Shown here in pieces: positions 1 through 9,872 of a stretch of DNA of 16,087 nt. Within the stretch, counting starts at the first letter, position 1. Each line of letters begins with the position of its first letter. This DNA comes from Streptococcus oralis (GTDB lineage: Bacteria; Bacillota; Bacilli; Lactobacillales; Streptococcaceae). The stretch spans positions 1 to 16,087 of the forward strand of contig CALHBZ010000191.1 in the NCBI GenBank assembly GCA_937930605.1. The letters run 5' to 3'. The notes under the pieces were generated by a model. It worked only from the letters and a program-made list of their open reading frames with translations, did not search any database and had not been told where the DNA came from. A program made the translations under genes and the position numbers.

Positions 1-626
1 AAATCCCAGAAGAATTTTCAATGTCTGCCGTTGATATGTCTATGATTGACCATATTCCAGATATGATTGAAAATGGTGTAGACAGTCTCAAGATTGAAGG
101 ACGCATGAAATCTATTCACTACGTTTCGACTGTAACCAACTGTTACAAGGCGGCTGTCGATGCTTATCTTGAAAGTCCTGAGAAATTTGAAGCTATCAAA
201 CAAGACTTGGTAGATGAGATGTGGAAGGTTGCTCAGCGTGAATTGGCAACAGGATTCTACTATGGTACACCTACAGAAAATGAACAGTTGTTTGGTGCGC
301 GTCGTAAAATCCCTGAGTACAAGTTTGTTGCTGAAGTCGTTTCTTATGATGATGCTACTCAGACAGCAACCATTCGTCAACGGAATGTAATCAACGAAGG
401 TGACCAAGTTGAGTTTTACGGCCCAGGTTTCCGTCATTTTGAAACCTATATCGAGAATCTTCACGATGCCAAGGGAAATAAAATCGATCGCGCTCCAAAT
501 CCAATGGAACTCTTGACAATCAAGGTTCCACAACCTGTGCAAGCAGGTGACATGGTCCGTGCTCTGAAAGAAGGGCTCATCAACCTCTATAAGGAAGACG
601 GGACAAGTATCACAGTTCGTGCCTAG
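1..626 (+). CDS. U32 family peptidase / TrhP-like tRNA hydroxylation protein, C-terminal part (5' end outside window)
   Basis: The reading frame is open from position 3 to a TAG at 624-626, so 207 C-terminal residues are visible and the start lies upstream. The first ATG in the window (21) is internal. The stretch reading SLKIEGRMKS (around residues 34-43) followed by a helical YKAAVDAYLE segment is characteristic of U32 peptidases, and the last 90 residues form the beta-rich C-terminal domain of the longer paralogue. Family members act in prephenate-dependent 5-hydroxylation of tRNA uridine-34 (E. coli YegQ/TrhP; B. subtilis YrrN/YrrO). Others were named for collagenase-like activity. The cysteine-containing U32 signature would lie upstream, so catalytic residues cannot be checked. 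The tRNA role is inferred from family knowledge; assignment to U32 is firm. It ends 14 bases before the zinc-finger gene, so the two are probably cotranscribed. Confidence 0.88.
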   Translation, partial: IPEEFSMSAVDMSMIDHIPDMIENGVDSLKIEGRMKSIHYVSTVTNCYKAAVDAYLESPEKFEAIKQDLVDEMWKVAQRELATGFYYGTPTENEQLFGARRKIPEYKFVAEVVSYDDATQTATIRQRNVINEGDQVEFYGPGFRHFETYIENLHDAKGNKIDRAPNPMELLTIKVPQPVQAGDMVRALKEGLINLYKEDGTSITVRA

Positions 627-640
627 ATAAGGAGAAGTGA

Positions 641-952
641 ATGATTCAAGCGCAAGGTTTATTGGTAGATGATGAAAGTAGGTGTGTGCATTATCATAGT
701 GAAAAGGATATTGTTTCACTCCAGTGTTATAAATGCAAGAAATACTACGCATGCTATCAGTGTCACAATGCTATGGAGATGCATGTATTTTCACCCTATC
801 CCTTGGCGCTTTCTGAGGATCAACCGATTTTATGTGGGGTTTGTAAGAGGACAATGACTTTTCAAGAATATCAAGAACAGATAGCTTGTTCTTACTGCAG
901 TGCTCCATTTAATCCAGATTGTAAACAACACTATTCCTACTATTTTAAATAA
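641..952 (+). CDS. CHY-type zinc finger protein, 103 aa
   Basis: This small cytoplasmic protein carries the whole CHY zinc-finger pattern. It has C15-x-H17-Y-H19, then C29-x2-C32, C38-x2-C41-H42 and H48, then C65-x2-C68, C83-x2-C86, and finally FNPDC with C94 followed by H97. This Cys/His set is expected to bind several zinc ions. The domain occurs in small bacterial proteins of unknown function, in the eukaryotic RCHY1/Pirh2 ubiquitin ligase and in yeast Hot13. No catalytic domain is attached here, so I assign no reaction. The start is fixed by AAGGAG at 630-635 just before ATG 641. It follows the U32 gene by 14 bases, which suggests one transcript, and a hairpin terminator lies 10 bases after its stop. 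Confidence 0.85.
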   Translation: MIQAQGLLVDDESRCVHYHSEKDIVSLQCYKCKKYYACYQCHNAMEMHVFSPYPLALSEDQPILCGVCKRTMTFQEYQEQIACSYCSAPFNPDCKQHYSYYFK

Positions 953-961
953 AGTGAATCT

Positions 962-986
962 ATCCAAGTTCTTAACTTGGATTTTT
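962..986 (+). terminator. Rho-independent terminator after the CHY zinc-finger gene
   Basis: A perfect 9-bp stem (962-970 pairs with 974-982, ATCCAAGTT/AACTTGGAT) has a 3-base CTT loop and is followed by a run of Ts to 986. It closes the U32/CHY transcript ahead of the ATP synthase promoter. Confidence 0.85.
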
Positions 987-1092
987 CAGTTTGTTTCAGA
1001 AAATATAGTAAAATCAAGAAAAACTCGCAATCTAAAATGGAAAAACTTTCTATAGAATGGGGTAAAAACAGCAAAAATAGAAATAAATCATA

Positions 1093-1105
1093 TGAAACGC
1101 TTTCA
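1093..1105. promoter_or_regulatory. Perfect 13-base palindrome upstream of the atp promoter, cre-like
   Basis: TGAAACGCTTTCA is an inverted repeat (TGAAA-CGC-TTTCA) centred at 1099, 14 bases upstream of the -35 box. It resembles the CcpA cre element (TG...CG...CA) but is one base shorter than the usual 14-base core. Seen directly: the palindrome and its position. Inferred: that it is an operator. A position upstream of -35 would suit activation better than repression. Confidence 0.4.
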
Positions 1106-1119
1106 ACGTAAGTAAAAAG

Positions 1120-1148
1120 TTGACAAATCAAAATTTTAGGACTAAACT
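1120..1148 (+). promoter_or_regulatory. Promoter of the ATP synthase operon
   Basis: A consensus -35 TTGACA (1120-1125) is separated by 17 bases from a -10-like TAAACT (1143-1148). Transcription would start near 1155, giving a leader of about 30 bases. The leader is A/T-rich and unstructured and carries AAGGAG (1171-1176) before the atpE ATG. The non-ideal -10 with a perfect -35 leaves room for regulation. The pneumococcal atp operon is known to be induced at acidic pH, but I cannot show this here. Confidence 0.7.
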
Positions 1149-1184
1149 AAGTAAGTAAATTTAAATAAAAAAGGAGAATTTATC

Positions 1185-1385
1185 ATGAATTTAACATTTT
1201 TCGGTCTTTGTCTTGCCTGTATGGGTGTATCTCTTGCAGAAGGTATGTTGATGAACGGTTTGTTCAAATCAGCAGCTCGCCAACCAGACATCATCCCACA
1301 ATTACGTAGCTTAATGATCATGGGGATTGCCTTTATCGAAGGAACGTTCTTGGTTACCCTCGTCTTTTCATTTATCATCAAATAA
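1185..1385 (+). CDS. atpE: F1Fo ATP synthase subunit c, 66 aa
   Basis: This is the proteolipid that forms the rotating c-ring of Fo in the cytoplasmic membrane. The 66 residues make two transmembrane helices (about 4-25 and 43-64) joined by a polar loop containing the conserved RQP (32-34). The proton-binding carboxylate is Glu52 in AFIEGTF. The GxGxGxG packing motif of longer c subunits is reduced here, as in other streptococci. In pneumococcus this subunit and AtpB form the optochin target, with resistance changes reported at positions such as 14, 23, 48 and 49. Here these are G14, M23, I48 and A49. It is the first gene of the operon, and the AAGGAG site before an A-rich spacer suits the high copy number of the subunit. 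Confidence 0.97.
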   Translation: MNLTFFGLCLACMGVSLAEGMLMNGLFKSAARQPDIIPQLRSLMIMGIAFIEGTFLVTLVFSFIIK

Positions 1386-1419
1386 AGAGAAGTATAAAAT
1401 GGAAAAGGGAGGATTTTAG

Positions 1420-2136
1420 ATGGAAGAAAGTATCAATCCAACCATCAATATTGGTCCTGTTACCTTTGATTTAACCATGTTAGCCATGACCTTGTTGATT
1501 GTGGGAGTTGTTTTTGGCTTTATCTATTGGGCAAGTCGCAATATGACTTTGAAACCCAAAGGAAAGCAAAATGTACTTGAGTATTTCTATGACTTCGTTA
1601 TTGGATTTACAGAACCTAACATTGGTAAAAGCTACATGAAAGACTACTCGCTCTTTTTCCTTTGTCTATTTCTATTTATGGTACTGGCAAATAACCTCGG
1701 TTTGATGGCGAAACTTCAAACTACAGATGGGACAAACCTTTGGACATCGCCAACTGCAAATCTCCAGTTTGACTTGGCCTTGTCATTTGGAATTATCCTG
1801 ATGACCCATATTGAAGGGATTCGTCGCCGTGGGATTAAAAAATATCTAAAAGCCTATATCACACCTGGCTTTATGACTCCCATGAATATCTTAGAAGAGT
1901 TTACCAACTTTTTATCACTTGCCTTGCGGGTGTTCGGAAATATCTTTGCTGGAGAAGTGATGGCTAGTTTGCTAATCACTCTATCTCATCAAGCTCTATA
2001 TTGGTATCCAGTTGCTTTTGGTGCTAACTTGGCTTGGACAGCCTTTTCTGTCTTTATTTCCTGCATCCAAGCCTATGTGTTTACCATGTTGTCTTCTATG
2101 TACTTAGGAAATAAGATAAATGATGGAGAAGAGTAG
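1420..2136 (+). CDS. atpB: F1Fo ATP synthase subunit a, 238 aa
   Basis: This multi-pass membrane stator subunit provides the two proton half-channels next to the c-ring. It has five or six hydrophobic helices (about 17-38, 76-98, 116-132, 160-190 and 200-228). The essential arginine is R170 in the signature [14 protein letters not shown], and N173 and E179 of that helix are kept. W206 matches the tryptophan whose change gives optochin resistance in pneumococcus, and the numbering agrees because the length is the same. AAGGGAGG at 1405-1412 supports the ATG at 1420. It lies 34 bases after atpE. The c-before-a order is the streptococcal/lactococcal arrangement. Confidence 0.97.
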   Translation: MEESINPTINIGPVTFDLTMLAMTLLIVGVVFGFIYWASRNMTLKPKGKQNVLEYFYDFVIGFTEPNIGKSYMKDYSLFFLCLFLFMVLANNLGLMAKLQTTDGTNLWTSPTANLQFDLALSFGIILMTHIEGIRRRGIKKYLKAYITPGFMTPMNILEEFTNFLSLALRVFGNIFAGEVMASLLITLSHQALYWYPVAFGANLAWTAFSVFISCIQAYVFTMLSSMYLGNKINDGEE

Positions 2137-2149
2137 AAAGGAGTAACAG

Positions 2150-2643
2150 ATGCACGTAACAGTAGGTGAATTAATTGGTAACTTTATTTTAATCGCTGGC
2201 TCTTTTATCCTTTTGATTGTCTTAGTTAAGAAATATGCGTGGTCAAACTTGACAAGTGTCTTCGAAGAAAGGGCAAATAAAATTGCTGCTGATATTGATG
2301 GAGCTGAACAAGCTCGTCAAAAAGCAGAAACTCTTGCTCAAAAACGTGAAGATGAATTGGCTGGAAGTCGCAACGAAGCCAAAACAATCATTGAAAATGC
2401 TAAAGAGACTGCCGAGAAGAGTAAAGCAGATATTCTGGCAGATGCTAAAGTAGAAGCAGGTCGCTTAAAAGAGAAGGCGAATCAAGAAATCGCTCAAAAT
2501 AAAGCTGAAGCTTTGCAAAGTGTTAAGGGAGAGGTGGCAGATTTGACAGTTAGTCTAGCTGGTAAAATCATCTCAAAAAACCTTGACAGTCATGCTCATA
2601 AGGAACTCATTGATCAGTATATCGATCAGCTAGGAGAAGCCTA

Positions 2644-2644
<1 letters not shown>
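2150..2644 (+). CDS. atpF: F1Fo ATP synthase subunit b, 164 aa
   Basis: This is the peripheral stalk of the enzyme: a single N-terminal membrane anchor (about residues 9-28), then a long, charged, alanine-rich coiled coil (about 40-140) that reaches from the membrane to F1, and a C-terminal segment that meets the delta subunit. It is present as a single b gene, so the stalk would be a homodimer. The start is supported by AAAGGAG at 2137-2143, seven bases before ATG 2150 and 13 bases after atpB. Its stop codon shares one base with the atpH start (TAATG at 2642-2646), which implies translational coupling of these two stalk subunits. Confidence 0.96.
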
Positions 2645-4700
<2,056 letters not shown>

Positions 4701-4715
4701 GAATGGAGGTGTCAG

Positions 4716-5594
4716 ATGGCAGTATCTCTAAATGATATTAAAACAAAAATCGCCTCAACTAAAAATACGAGTCAAATCACTAATGCTATGCAAATGGTAT
4801 CGGCGGCCAAGTTAGGTCGCTCTGAAGAAGCAGCACGCAATTTTCAAGTTTATGCTCAGAAGGTTCGTAAGCTTTTGACGGATATTCTACATGGTAACGG
4901 ATCTGGTGGTTCTACCAATCCAATGCTCATTAGTCGTCCAGTTAAGAAAACAGGCTATATCGTTATTACTTCAGACCGTGGCTTGGTTGGGGGGTACAAT
5001 GCTTCCATCCTTAAAGCTGTGATGGAGCTGAAAGAAGAATATCATCCGGACGGTAAAGGTTTTGAGATAATCTGTATCGGTGGAATGGGAGCCGATTTCT
5101 TTAAGGCTCGTGGTATTCAGCCAATCTATGAACTACGTGGCTTGGCAGATCAACCTAGCTTTGATGAAGTTCGTAAAATTATTTCAAAAACGATTGAAAT
5201 GTATCAAAATGAACTTTTTGACGAACTCTATGTCTGCTATAATCACCACGTCAATACGCTTACCAGCCAAATGCGTGTGGAGCAAATGCTTCCGATTGTT
5301 GACTTGGATCCAAATGAAGCGGATGAAGAGTATAGCTTGACCTTTGAGTTGGAAACAAGCCGAGATGAGATTCTAGAGCAGTTGTTGCCGCAGTATGCCG
5401 AAAGTATGATTTATGGGGCTATTATCGATGCCAAGACAGCTGAAAATGCCGCAGGTATGACAGCTATGCAGACAGCGACTGATAATGCCAAGAAAGTTAT
5501 CAATGATTTGACAATCCAGTATAACCGTGCCAGACAGGCGGCGATTACACAAGAAATTACAGAAATTGTAGCAGGTGCTAGCGCCTTAGAATAA
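4716..5594 (+). CDS. atpG: F1Fo ATP synthase subunit gamma, 292 aa
   Basis: This is the central rotor shaft, which turns inside the alpha3-beta3 hexamer and couples it to the c-ring. The N-terminal helix (about 1-56, with [13 protein letters not shown]) and the C-terminal helix (about 235-292) form the coiled-coil axle, and a Rossmann-like domain (about 75-200, with [10 protein letters not shown]) lies between them. The C-terminal [14 protein letters not shown] fits the family signature. GGAGGTG at 4705-4711 supports ATG 4716, 15 bases after the atpA stop. The stop codon is buried in a small GC-rich hairpin (5583-5597), and an 85-base gap precedes atpD, much longer than the other junctions of this operon. 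Confidence 0.97.
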   Translation: MAVSLNDIKTKIASTKNTSQITNAMQMVSAAKLGRSEEAARNFQVYAQKVRKLLTDILHGNGSGGSTNPMLISRPVKKTGYIVITSDRGLVGGYNASILKAVMELKEEYHPDGKGFEIICIGGMGADFFKARGIQPIYELRGLADQPSFDEVRKIISKTIEMYQNELFDELYVCYNHHVNTLTSQMRVEQMLPIVDLDPNEADEEYSLTFELETSRDEILEQLLPQYAESMIYGAIIDAKTAENAAGMTAMQTATDNAKKVINDLTIQYNRARQAAITQEITEIVAGASALE

Positions 5595-5600
5595 GGCTTT
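5583..5600 (+). other. Hairpin spanning the atpG stop codon, terminator- or attenuator-like
   Basis: GCCTTA (5583-5588) and TAAGGC (5592-5597) pair perfectly around a GAA loop, followed by only three Ts. The atpG stop codon (5592-5594) is in the right arm. The T run is too short for an efficient terminator, so partial attenuation or an mRNA-processing or stability role is inferred. Confidence 0.4.
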
Positions 5601-5629
5601 ACCCTGTAGGTATCAAAATGAACTTAGGA

Positions 5630-5644
5630 CCTAGATAAACTAGG
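5630..5644 (+). other. Second small hairpin in the atpG-atpD gap
   Basis: CCTAG (5630-5634) pairs with CTAGG (5640-5644) around an ATAAA loop. It is a weak five-pair stem located 36 bases upstream of the atpD start. The rest of the gap has no convincing promoter and no coding potential. Confidence 0.3.
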
Positions 5645-5670
5645 AACCGATAGTATCTTATATAGAATAG

Positions 5671-7086
<1,416 letters not shown>

Positions 7087-7096
7087 GAGGTGATCT

Positions 7097-7516
7097 ATGG
7101 CTCATTTAACTGTCCAGATCGTGACACCAGATGGCCTCGTCTATGATCACCATGCCAGCTTTGTATCGGTACGAACTCTGGATGGTGAGATGGGGATCTT
7201 GCCACGACATGAAAATATGATTGCGGTTTTAGCGGTTGATGAAGTAAAGGTAAAACGTATCGATGATGATACTCATGTGAACTGGATTGCAGTGAACGGA
7301 GGAATTATCGAGATTGCTAATGATATCATTACCATTGTAGCAGACTCAGCAGAGCGTGCTCGTGATATTGACATCAGTCGTGCAGAACGCGCGAAACTTC
7401 GCGCTGAACGAGAAATCGAAGAAGCTCATGACAAGCATCTGATTGACCAAGAACGTCGCGCAAAAATCGCATTGCAGCGTGCTATCAACCGTATCAATGT
7501 CGGAAATAGACTATAA
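7097..7516 (+). CDS. atpC: F1Fo ATP synthase subunit epsilon, 139 aa
   Basis: Epsilon sits at the foot of the central stalk, binds gamma and the c-ring, and in many bacteria inhibits ATP hydrolysis through its mobile C-terminal helices. The N-terminal beta-sandwich (about 1-85, with TPDGLVYD and [17 protein letters not shown]) is followed by a charged helical hairpin (about 90-135). Both parts are present, so the protein is full length. AGAGGTGAT (7086-7094) overlaps the atpD stop and supports ATG 7097. It is the last gene of the operon, with a strong terminator right after it. Confidence 0.96.
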   Translation: MAHLTVQIVTPDGLVYDHHASFVSVRTLDGEMGILPRHENMIAVLAVDEVKVKRIDDDTHVNWIAVNGGIIEIANDIITIVADSAERARDIDISRAERAKLRAEREIEEAHDKHLIDQERRAKIALQRAINRINVGNRL

Positions 7517-7549
7517 AAAAATGAACTTGAAACTCAAGTTCATTTTTTT
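7515..7549. terminator. Bidirectional terminator between atpC and the convergent lactonase gene
   Basis: ATGAACTTGA (7521-7530) pairs perfectly with TCAAGTTCAT (7534-7543) around an AAC loop. It is flanked by six or more As on the left and Ts on the right. It therefore works as a terminator in both directions, serving the atp operon and the minus-strand lactonase, whose stop codon overlaps the T run. Confidence 0.92.
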
Positions 7550-8562
7550 TAATGTGGGAAGTTGATGCAGACTGCTTCAGGGACATGGAAGTCGTTAGAA
7601 AGCTCTGCAAGACGACCACTTTTAGGATTACGCTTAAAGACGGTTGCGTTATCAGAATCTTGATGAACAGCAATGAGAAACTCTTGATCAGGAGTTAGGT
7701 CGAAATCGCGTGGCGTTTTACCATGACTTGGAACAATCTCTAATAATTCCAAACTACCATCAGCGAGGATTGTATAGACTGCAATGGAATCATGACCACG
7801 GTTGGATGCATAGAGGTAGTTGCCATCTTTTGAAAGACGAATGGCAGCAGTAGCATTGAAGCCTTTGTATCCATCTGGTAAGGTTGAAATGACTTGCATG
7901 CGTTCAAATTCACCAACACCATCATAAATCAAGACCTCAATAGTGCTATTAAGTTCGCAGATGAGATAGGCAATCTTATAGTGGTGGTGGAAAACGATGT
8001 GGCGAGCACCTGCTCCGGCTTGGCTGTGATAAGTGTAGAGTTTAGTTAGTTTTCCTTCTGAGCTAACATCATAGGTCGTCACCTCATCAGTACCTAGATC
8101 ACATGTGACGAGATACTGGTCAGGTGTTAAATCTGTAAAGTGTACATGTGGAGAAGTTTGGTTTTCATGAGGACCTTGTCCGCTATGCTGCTCCAGATCC
8201 GTTTGGATGAGGCTACCATCAGCTTGACGTTTATAAACCAGAACTTGCCCCTTATGATAATTGGCTCCGTAAACGAGACTACGCTTTTCATCCACTGCCA
8301 CATAACAATGGGGAGCGCCTTCTTCAACTACATGATTTAGCAAAGTGCCATCTGTCTTGTACGCAGCGATGCCACCAAAGCCATCCTTGCTCCCTACGGT
8401 GTATAAGTGTTGCTGTTGGTCAAAGGCAAGGTAGGTCGGACTTGGTTCAGCAGCAAAAAGCTCAAGATTTGCAAGCTGGCCTGTTTCTGTATCAAAATCT
8501 GCCTTGTATATCCCTTTAGATGAGCGACGAGTATAAGTTCCAAAATAAATAGTTTCTTTCAT
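7549..8562 (-). CDS. Lactonase family protein, probable 6-phosphogluconolactonase, 337 aa
   Basis: This cytoplasmic seven-bladed beta-propeller belongs to the bacterial lactonase family (E. coli Pgl/YbhE, B. subtilis YkgB), which hydrolyses 6-phosphogluconolactone to 6-phosphogluconate in the oxidative pentose phosphate pathway. The pattern begins with IYFGTYTRRSSKGIY. It continues with repeated blade motifs (PSPTYLAFD, SPHVHF, GARHIVFH, YLYASNRGHDSIAVY), then GKTPRDFDLTPDQEFLIAV and DSDNATVF near the end. Length agrees with the family. Three in-frame ATGs lie at the 5' end. I chose 8562 because AAGAGG (8570-8575) is seven bases upstream, while the outermost ATG (8592) lies inside the -10 box. 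Related propellers can have other substrates, so the reaction is likely but not proven. Confidence 0.85.
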   Translation of the reverse strand: MKETIYFGTYTRRSSKGIYKADFDTETGQLANLELFAAEPSPTYLAFDQQQHLYTVGSKDGFGGIAAYKTDGTLLNHVVEEGAPHCYVAVDEKRSLVYGANYHKGQVLVYKRQADGSLIQTDLEQHSGQGPHENQTSPHVHFTDLTPDQYLVTCDLGTDEVTTYDVSSEGKLTKLYTYHSQAGAGARHIVFHHHYKIAYLICELNSTIEVLIYDGVGEFERMQVISTLPDGYKGFNATAAIRLSKDGNYLYASNRGHDSIAVYTILADGSLELLEIVPSHGKTPRDFDLTPDQEFLIAVHQDSDNATVFKRNPKSGRLAELSNDFHVPEAVCINFPH

Positions 8563-8569
8563 GTCCATA

Positions 8570-8575
8570 CCTCTT
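8570..8575 (-). promoter_or_regulatory. Ribosome binding site deciding the lactonase start
   Basis: AAGAGG on the minus strand is seven bases from ATG 8562 but only one base from the alternative ATG at 8568. The start is therefore placed at 8562 (MKETIY). Confidence 0.6.
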
Positions 8576-8590
8576 AATAATGATAAGTTC

Positions 8591-8619
8591 ATTATACCAC
8601 AAAATGACAGTCAGGCAGT
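8591..8619 (-). promoter_or_regulatory. Promoter of the lactonase gene, extended -10 type
   Basis: On the minus strand TGGTATAAT gives an extended -10 (TATAAT at 8596-8591 with TG upstream). The -35 at 17 bases (ACTGCC) is poor, as is usual for extended -10 promoters. Transcription would begin near 8584, leaving a leader of about 22 bases. Confidence 0.7.
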
Positions 8620-8670
8620 GTCCATTTAGTCTATGTAAGCACTTTAATAAGAGTTATTTTAGATTAAAAA

Positions 8671-8679
8671 TGGTATAAT
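8671..8679 (+). promoter_or_regulatory. Promoter of the AI-2E transporter/TPR pair, extended -10 type
   Basis: TGGTATAAT (8671-8679) is an extended -10 with no clear -35. It diverges from the lactonase promoter and shares the 11-base segment TGGTATAATGA with it. An mRNA would start near 8686, with AGAAAGGA (8691-8698) serving ATG 8706. Confidence 0.65.
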
Positions 8680-8705
8680 GAGAGAATGACAGAAAGGATG
8701 TATTT

Positions 8706-9872
8706 ATGGAACATAAAGAGAAACATTTTAGCCTATCCTGGTTCTTTAAGTGGTTTTTAGATAACAAAGCTATCACCGTATTTTTAGTAACCTTGTTACT
8801 GGGGCTAAACATTTTCATTCTAAGTAAGATTAGTTTTATCTTTTTACCCGTTTTAGACTTTTTAGGGGTTGTTATGTTGCCAGTTATTTTATCTGGTTTA
8901 CTTTATTACCTCCTCAATCCGATTGTTGACTGGATGGAAAAGCATAAGATCAATCGTGTTCTTGCTATCAGTATTGTTTTTATCATCATTGGACTTTTTA
9001 TCATTTGGGGGCTGGCAGTCGCTATTCCAAATCTCCAACGTCAGATCTTAAACTTTGCAAAGAATGTACCGACTTATCTTAAGGATGCTGATAAGGTTAT
9101 CAATGACCTTGTAACCAAACGCTTGCCAGATGATTTTAGACCGCAGTTGGAGCAAGTTCTTGCCAATGTTTCTAGTGAGGCGACGATGTGGGCCAGCAAA
9201 ATCTCTTCTCAAGCAGTTAACTGGGTCAGCGCCTTTATCAGTAGCGTTTCTCAGGTCATTGTGGCGATTATCATTGTTCCATTCATGCTCTTTTATCTTT
9301 TGAGAGATGGGAAAGGCTTGCGGGATTACCTCACTAAATTCATCCCAAACAAGTTAAAAGAACCTGTCGGACAAGTTTTGTCAGATGTTAATAAACAGTT
9401 GTCAAACTACGTTAGAGGACAGGTTACAGTTGCTATTATTGTAGCGATTATGTTTATTATCTTCTTTAAGATTATTGGCCTCAGATATGCTGTGACTCTA
9501 GGTATCACGGCTGGTATCCTCAATCTAGTGCCTTATCTGGGAAGTTTTCTAGCAATGTTGCCTGCTCTTGTTTTGGGCTTGATTGCAGGACCTGTTATGC
9601 TTTTGAAAGTAATTATTGTCTTTATTGTTGAACAAACGATTGAAGGACGTTTTGTATCTCCGCTTATTTTAGGTAGTCAGCTCAATATTCATCCCATCAA
9701 TGTCCTCTTTGTTCTCCTGACTTCAGGTTCTATGTTTGGTATTTGGGGAGTCTTACTGGGAATCCCTGTCTATGCCTCCGCTAAGGTGGTTATTTCTGCT
9801 ATCTTTAACTGGTACAAAAAGATCAGTGGTTTGTATGAAGAAGAAGGGGAGGAAATCAAGAGTGAACAATAG
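8706..9872 (+). CDS. AI-2E family transporter (PerM/YtvI-like membrane protein), 388 aa
   Basis: This is an integral membrane protein of the AI-2E transporter family. Hydrophobic segments lie at about 22-40, 45-72, 84-108, 176-199, 239-256, 262-292, 296-310 and 331-367, with a hydrophilic amphipathic stretch at 110-170. Family landmarks are PFMLFYLLRDG (192-202), NLVPYLGS (273-280), SPLILGSQLNIHPINVL (318-334) and GIWGVLLGIP (345-354). The tail is acidic. The name comes from one E. coli member said to export autoinducer-2. Other members have been linked to sodium/proton exchange or permeation, so the substrate here is unknown. It is the first gene of a two-gene unit and overlaps the TPR gene by 11 bases. 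Confidence 0.88.
   Translation: MEHKEKHFSLSWFFKWFLDNKAITVFLVTLLLGLNIFILSKISFIFLPVLDFLGVVMLPVILSGLLYYLLNPIVDWMEKHKINRVLAISIVFIIIGLFIIWGLAVAIPNLQRQILNFAKNVPTYLKDADKVINDLVTKRLPDDFRPQLEQVLANVSSEATMWASKISSQAVNWVSAFISSVSQVIVAIIIVPFMLFYLLRDGKGLRDYLTKFIPNKLKEPVGQVLSDVNKQLSNYVRGQVTVAIIVAIMFIIFFKIIGLRYAVTLGITAGILNLVPYLGSFLAMLPALVLGLIAGPVMLLKVIIVFIVEQTIEGRFVSPLILGSQLNIHPINVLFVLLTSGSMFGIWGVLLGIPVYASAKVVISAIFNWYKKISGLYEEEGEEIKSEQ
9846..9852 (+). promoter_or_regulatory. Ribosome binding site deciding the TPR gene's GTG start
   Basis: GGGGAGG lies nine bases before GTG 9862 and inside the end of the transporter gene. The alternative ATG at 9835 lies upstream of this site and lacks a comparable one. Confidence 0.7.

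Noticed and set aside
18..752. Long minus-strand open frame (244 codons) opposite the U32 and CHY genes
   Set aside because: It lies antisense to two genes with clear family signatures, has no ribosome site and reads as cysteine/phenylalanine/histidine-rich sequence without any recognisable domain. It is a by-product of codon usage on the other strand.
1386..1419. TATAAAAT at 1393-1400 as an internal promoter before atpB
   Set aside because: No acceptable -35 lies at the right distance (TTTATC or ATTTAT only). A/T-rich sequence of this kind is common between streptococcal genes.
5618..5638. Six-codon reading frame (MNLGPR) in the atpG-atpD gap as a possible leader peptide
   Set aside because: There is no ribosome site before its ATG, and the peptide contains no run of regulatory codons. 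A chance occurrence is most likely.
8563..8592. Ten extra N-terminal residues on the lactonase from the ATG at 8592
   Set aside because: That ATG lies in the -10 element and would not be transcribed from this promoter, and the ribosome site points to 8562.
8603..8691. Repeated ATGACAG words in the lactonase/transporter intergenic region as a possible regulator site
   Set aside because: There are only two copies of a 7-base word, in the same orientation and with irregular spacing. This is too little to call an operator.
9736..9861. TPR protein starting at ATG 9736 or 9835
   Set aside because: The earlier residues are the transporter gene read in another frame and look nothing like TPR sequence. 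The GGGGAGG site points to GTG 9862.
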